Below are positions 54,401-61,100 of a stretch of 64,000 nt of DNA, piece after piece; position 1 is the first letter of the stretch, and each line of letters begins with the position of its first letter. A program made the translations under genes and the position numbers. The stretch is from Pomphorhynchus laevis (lineage: Eukaryota > Acanthocephala > Palaeacanthocephala > Echinorhynchida > Pomphorhynchidae): assembly GCA_012934845.2 (NCBI GenBank), contig WNNJ02000677.1:1-64000 (forward strand), read 5' to 3'. The notes beneath the pieces are model-generated. The model worked only from the letters and a program-made list of their open reading frames with translations, made no database searches and had not been told where the DNA came from.

Positions 54401-57400
54401 GTTTTGTTTTACTTTATTATGTGATGTTTTTACTGTTTGATCACTTTCTTTCGCTGTATTTTTTCTTTTATCAATTTCATACAAAATACATGTTTAGGTT
54501 ATTTTATATTATTAATAAAACCCTTATTTATTTATTTACTTATGTTATTTTAATGTACAATATTGTAACAATTTTCTTTTCCTGATGATGGCATTTGCCA
54601 TTGAAATAAAGAATAATCATTGGAGCTTTGATTTTCCTTTGCTCCTATAAATTAACATATTGGAAATAATAGTGAAATCAGTGGCTACTATAAAATTGAT
54701 CTGTAATCTTAATGTATCATGTACACTTGTAAAGTGAGTGAGATTGTTTATAGGCTAGGTTATTAACTAGCACATGGAGCATATAAAGAACACATTCGAC
54801 TGAATTTATCCTCTCAACTTATCGACTTAATTAATTGGCATCCGTTCACTTCTCCCAGTATTCACTCTAGCACTTGAAAGCCGAACTCAAGTCGTATTCA
54901 TGTATTTGCAGAGCTGCATACAGCTGACGAGTCACACTTTATATACCTTATATATACACTTTATGTTTATTATTTAATATAAAGTGCGTACTCGTGGCTA
55001 AACAGTGGAAATAGATTGTGCTCATTCGTGTTCTCGCGTCTTAAATCGAAGAAGTGATTCTTTGCTATAATAATTAAGCTTTTAAAAAAGCAAAATTGCA
55101 ATGCATTGGGAAAGGATTGCTTTATTACATCTTTGTAGACTGCCATGTACAATGCGTAATATTTAGTAAATATAAACACTGCAAAATCTATCAAATTTTA
55201 TAATTTATTTGATTAAAATAAATTAATTTCAGCTCATTTATTTTATTTTAGCTAGATCAATAAAATACATCATGGTAATGTATATGTATTTATAAGTTTA
55301 TATTTCTGTAAACAATAACCTATAATCAACGAAAAGTGTTCACAACAACTTTTCAAATTGAACATATTAATTATATAAAAATGGTGGATATTTCGACCGT
55401 TAATTGATTAAATACTGAAAATTATTTTGTAATTAAACGAGCGCGGGTATTAATTATCATCATTTGTAAACATCATGTCATTCACTTTTATTTTGACAAC
55501 AATTTGCAACGAGTCGAAATGTTTTTTAAGAATACCATCACTTCGATGGTATGCAAATTGATGTTACCGTACAAATTTCGGAATCATCATTATTTTTTAG
55601 AATTACTTCGGTGATGCTTGGAATTGTTTTGACTTCGGTATCGTTCTCGGAAGTATTATCGACATTGTTTATTCGGACTTCTTGAACGTAAGCAACTTCA
55701 TTAATTTATATATTGTGTAAATCTTATATATTTTAGTAATAAATGTATTTAGAATACTGTAGTCAATATTTTATTTGAATAAGGCGAATTTTAAATTAAA
55801 TTCGAAACTAATAGTGTTTTATTTCCTAATAATGATAATTTCGCGTTGCTGGAAATTATCTATTTCAAATATTTCCTTTCTTCGTATAATTGTAAACCAC
55901 CCTTCTGTTTCAAAAAAATTTTGAAATGTCGTATTTAAATTCACAAAAAAAAATATTTTTAATATTTAACAAAATACAGAATATTTGTTAACGGAATTCG
56001 AATACCATTTATGTATTCTCTACTACTTTTACATGATGATAAAAAATGATGGTCGTAATGTAATAATTTGTCTGCACTTTTTAGACATTTTTATTGGTTT
56101 TCTTCTTGATTTAACTTTATTATTTGTTTTTTTAAATTACATACATCTGAATTTCGTCTGAATATCTTTAAAAACAAGAGTTTACGAAACCGTCATCTAT
56201 TTGAATATTTAAATAGAGAAAAATCAGCGAAGAATAAATTAAAGAATATACAAATATTAAATCAAATATTATAAATATAATATTTGATAATATAATATAT
56301 ATAATATTTTTATTTATAATATTTAATATTATAAATATATTAAACATTTATCAAATATTTGATATCAATATTAAATCAAAGAATATACGATATGGAATAT
56401 TAATCATCAACTGTTAACATCGTCAGATAAATAAAATTAAAAGTATTGAACAAACTGCTAACCGTTTGCTATAAAAACCTTGCATTTATTTAGTAAATAT
56501 CTATTTGTTATATTTATTTTGTAAATAATCTATTTACTGCCAATAACCTTTATTTAATTGAAGATTTTTCGATATTAAGTCTGCAGTGCTTAAATTTTAC
56601 ACATTGATTCTTTTATATTGAATTGTATTTTTAGCCGGGCAAGACCGTAATTAGTATAAATTTCTTTCGATTATTTCGTGCTATGCGATTAGTAAAATTG
56701 CTTTCAAGAGGAGAGGGCATAAAAACTCTTATATGGACATTCATTAAATCTTTTCAGGTAGGTTTTCGTAGAACTCTTAAAGAAATGATTTATTTTGCCA
56801 CACCTTATTGATCAGCAGGAAGATATGTTGTAATACTGTTGTAATTAAAAGAAAATTAAAAAAAATATCTAATTTATCAAAATTGAATAAATAATCATAA
56901 AGCACTCAGTTTTCATTTACAGATCTTGAGATTCCTATAATTTAATTTACCATTCAAAATTTCATGAACCTATTAATAGATAATATACCATGTATAAGAA
57001 AAGTGGTCATTAGGAGAAACTGCTTTGCTGTCAGGTTTCGGGCTATATTATCAATTCAGCATTGTACTAGGGCAAATACATGTTAATTATATATTTCCTC
57101 TAATGTACTGTTATTATCTAGCGTAATTCATATCTAATACAGAGTATTTTATTTACCACCTATCTATAAAAGCTTTCCATTTAATAGTTTTTTGCTGTAT
57201 AGTTGTATTTAATTGTAATTTACAAACAAATCAGAACAATACATAGAATTCAATTTTAGAAATCAAATTCAAATTTTATAATGTTGTTTCAGGCTCGTGT
57301 GATGCCGAGTCGTAACCGCAAAATGCGCATAGGCCAGGATCGTCAATGTACTCTCTTATGCAAGCAGTGTTGCCTCGCTGAATTGTGGCGCTGATTATCT

Positions 57401-58144
57401 GCATCAAGAAAGACGGTGTACATGCATCACCGGAAACCCTCGCAAGACGGCTCCCGAGTCCCCACAGGAAATCAAGAGAATCAGAACTTACGGCCCCAAT
57501 AGTCTCTATTGCTATTTGGGATTAACAGATGTTGTTCACCCAATAGCAATAGTTTAAATCATTTTAATGATGTTTAAATCTTTTAACTTTAATCTTTTGA
57601 TATTTAAATCTTCTGAAGTTTAAATCTTTTTAAATCTATTTTTAAATCTTTTTAAATCTGTTTAAAATCTTTTTTTATTATTCTTAATAGTTTAAATCTT
57701 TGTTAATGATAATTTGATAATTTACATATTTTACAATTTTTGTTTAATAATGACAAATGTCATTTTTACGATATAAGTTGATAAGCATTTTAATATATGC
57801 TATTTCAATGTTTATGTCTAATGAAATATTTTTACGTCCATATCTAACATTTACGTCCATATCTAACAGTAAACAAGTAAAAATTTGTCCAAAATATTGA
57901 TTTGATAAAATTAATAACGCATATTAAAATTCATATATTGAAAGGTAGAGTGATATAAATAATATAATGAACGCGTACTTGACAAACAAAAATGCAACTT
58001 TGTATGAATTAAATCAGCTAACTGAGTCTACGTATTGTTATATAATTATAAAATAAACAAAACAAAATAATGCTAAATCAAAATTTAATAATTAAATAAT
58101 AAAATAAATAATTGTTTTTAGATTTTCTATAATTTAAATCAAGT

Positions 58145-58175
<31 letters not shown>

Positions 58176-61100
58176 ATTTAAAATAAACGTCATTTTTATG
58201 AATTGACTAATAAATAACAGACGTTGTATCAGAATAAGGATTAGAGGTCATCAGATGCATTTGATTCAAAAGAAGTTGCGTCTAATTTAAATAATGAACA
58301 GAGTATAGAAATTAATTCAGCTAACTGAGTCTACTTATTTAATATAATAATAAAAAAATAAATAAAATAATAATAAAAATAATAATGCTAAATCAATAAA
58401 TCGAAATTTAATAATAAATAATTATAAATAATAGTTATAAGATTTTATATAACTTATATCGAGTTAAAATAAAAAATTGAAATTAAAATAAAAATAATTT
58501 TTTATGAATTGACTAATAGATAATAGAATTGTATCAGAATTAGAATTATAGGTCATCAGGAGAAACTGCGATGCTATCAGGTTTTGGCTTATATTCCTCG
58601 ATCAAAGATAGCAGCCGGGCCAAATACGTGCTAATGAAGTATTTCCTCTGATGAAATTTGATTATCTAGTATCCTATTCTAATACAAAATATATTATTTA
58701 TTATCAATAGAAATGTTCCGCTCAAGAGTTTCAATTTATTTTTTATAATATTTTGATGATTTATTTATTTAACTATTTTCTGTTTGATTGTATTTTTAAA
58801 ATAACATATTTTCAAATATGTATCTATTAAATTATTTAAATGATTTTGAAGTAAATCACAAGCATTACGTATTATGGCAATTCTTAAAATTTAATTATTT
58901 AATGTATTATATTTTATATTATATGGTAAACATGAATGCTCATGCAAAAATACGTTTCTTGTAAATTTAAATATATTATTTTTACGATATAAATTAAAAG
59001 TAGTTTTAATTGATGTTCATTTAATGTTCATACCTAGATATATATCTTATTTATCATTAATATTGGTTCTATTACGAATATGGCTACTTTCACAAATTTG
59101 TTCGCTTATTGAATAAAAATTATTAAAGTTAAATACATATATCATCAATGTATCGAAACATATATTTAATATCTTTATATAATTTAGATTTATTTTTTAT
59201 ATAGTTATGAACAAATTCATATTCTATAAAGCTTAAATATAAGTCAGCTTTAATTGGGCTATTATTATCTCCAATTGGAACACCTTTTATTTGTCTAAAT
59301 ATAGATGTCCCTACCTTTAAATAAATTTGATTTATCAAATATTTAAGGATTCTATTAATTCAATTTTATCCATATATTTATATTTATTTGATGGTTTAAT
59401 TTTTGTTAGATTGTCATTATAATTATTATAGCATATATATGTATATCTTTTTCCGAATATCACATTAATTAATTTTTCTAGTGCTTCTTTAATATCTACT
59501 AAATCTAGATTTGTATAAAGCGTACTAAAAGCGTATGTATTTATATTCTGAAAATTTATTCCTTTTGTGTGTTTTAAAAATTCTTTTGTAGAATTAATAC
59601 TGAAATAGTGCTTTACACCAGTATTAATTTCGATTACCCCACAATATTTCTTGAAGTTTGCTTTAATTACTTTAAGTATTTTATTTATTTAAACAGAAAG
59701 AGGTTTTAATGTACATTTTAAACATTGCATTTGAACCTAGGTTTTATTAAACTTATGTAATTTTGGATTATAATATAATAATAGTATAGACGACATTATA
59801 CAAGCAAACGTTTCCTATCTTTTAAATCTTTTTGAATTTCCTAATTCAGTTTACATGATGCATATTTTGATGATAGCATTCGTCGATTACTCCTCTTCTT
59901 TTTCTTTAGCCTCTTTCCCGTGTAAGGACGGGGTCCACTGCTTTTGAGAGTTGCCTCCACTTGGCTCTATCTAGGGCGTCTTTGGTTTCCAGTCCAACAC
60001 TTATTCGTGGATTAATGCTACAACTAAATACTCAGTACTACAACTAAATACTAATGTATTTTGTTATGCTACATTTGGAAGCAATTGAAATTTGATAAAA
60101 TTTGTTTATCTTAACGAGTTGTGACATCATATTTTTATGAATATAAAAACGATATAATAATATAGTACTATATATAATTAATACGTTATCTATCAATTAC
60201 AGATTTTTGTTTTACTGATATACAAAAATTAGCTTGTGGTCTTTGTTATCTCTATGGGATTATATCTGTTCAACATACTACTTCTGTATATTCTGATAAA
60301 TTATATATTTGATCAAATAAAAAATGTGATTTAAATAATTATTTGCAAAAGTATATACATATATATATCATCTGAGAGGCATATTATATTTACGCGAATT
60401 ATTTATTACATTTTACGGAAATTTTAAATAGAATAATGGTTATTTTCAGTAGCCTATTTTTTATTTTGATTTTATGTAAATATATGTTTTATATTTACTC
60501 TAAATACACAATGTATTTGGGAAAACGTGTCCTACTAGCATAATATTGAGAATTCCAGCAAAACCAATATACTTATGAGCATTCGCCATCATCATCATTG
60601 TTTCCTACTATTTGAGATGCAATAAAGCATCTCAGATAGTTATGTTATGATATGGAATGATATAACTACTTCGGTTATGATTTGGAATAATATAAATTTA
60701 GTAATATAATTACTCCTTGCGATATGATGATTTTAAAAGTTTGAAAAATGCATTCATTAATGCAAAATTATGTTAAATATAATACATTAAATAACGAAAA
60801 TTTAAGAATTGCCGTAATATATAATAATATTAGTTTGAAAATAATTTAAATCATTTAATTTGGACTTATTTTAAAGTAGGATACCATAAAATAAAATCAA
60901 ACAAAAATTGTATAAATCAACACAATAATATAAAAAATAAATTTAAATTCATATGTAGAATTTTTTATGGGTTGATAATAAATAATATACTCTGTGTTAG
61001 AATAAGGAATTCGAGTCTCACTTCTGTATTTGCTCAATAAATATAGGTCGAAACCTGATAAAATAACACTTCACCCTTTGTTCTAATACATTAAATATTC

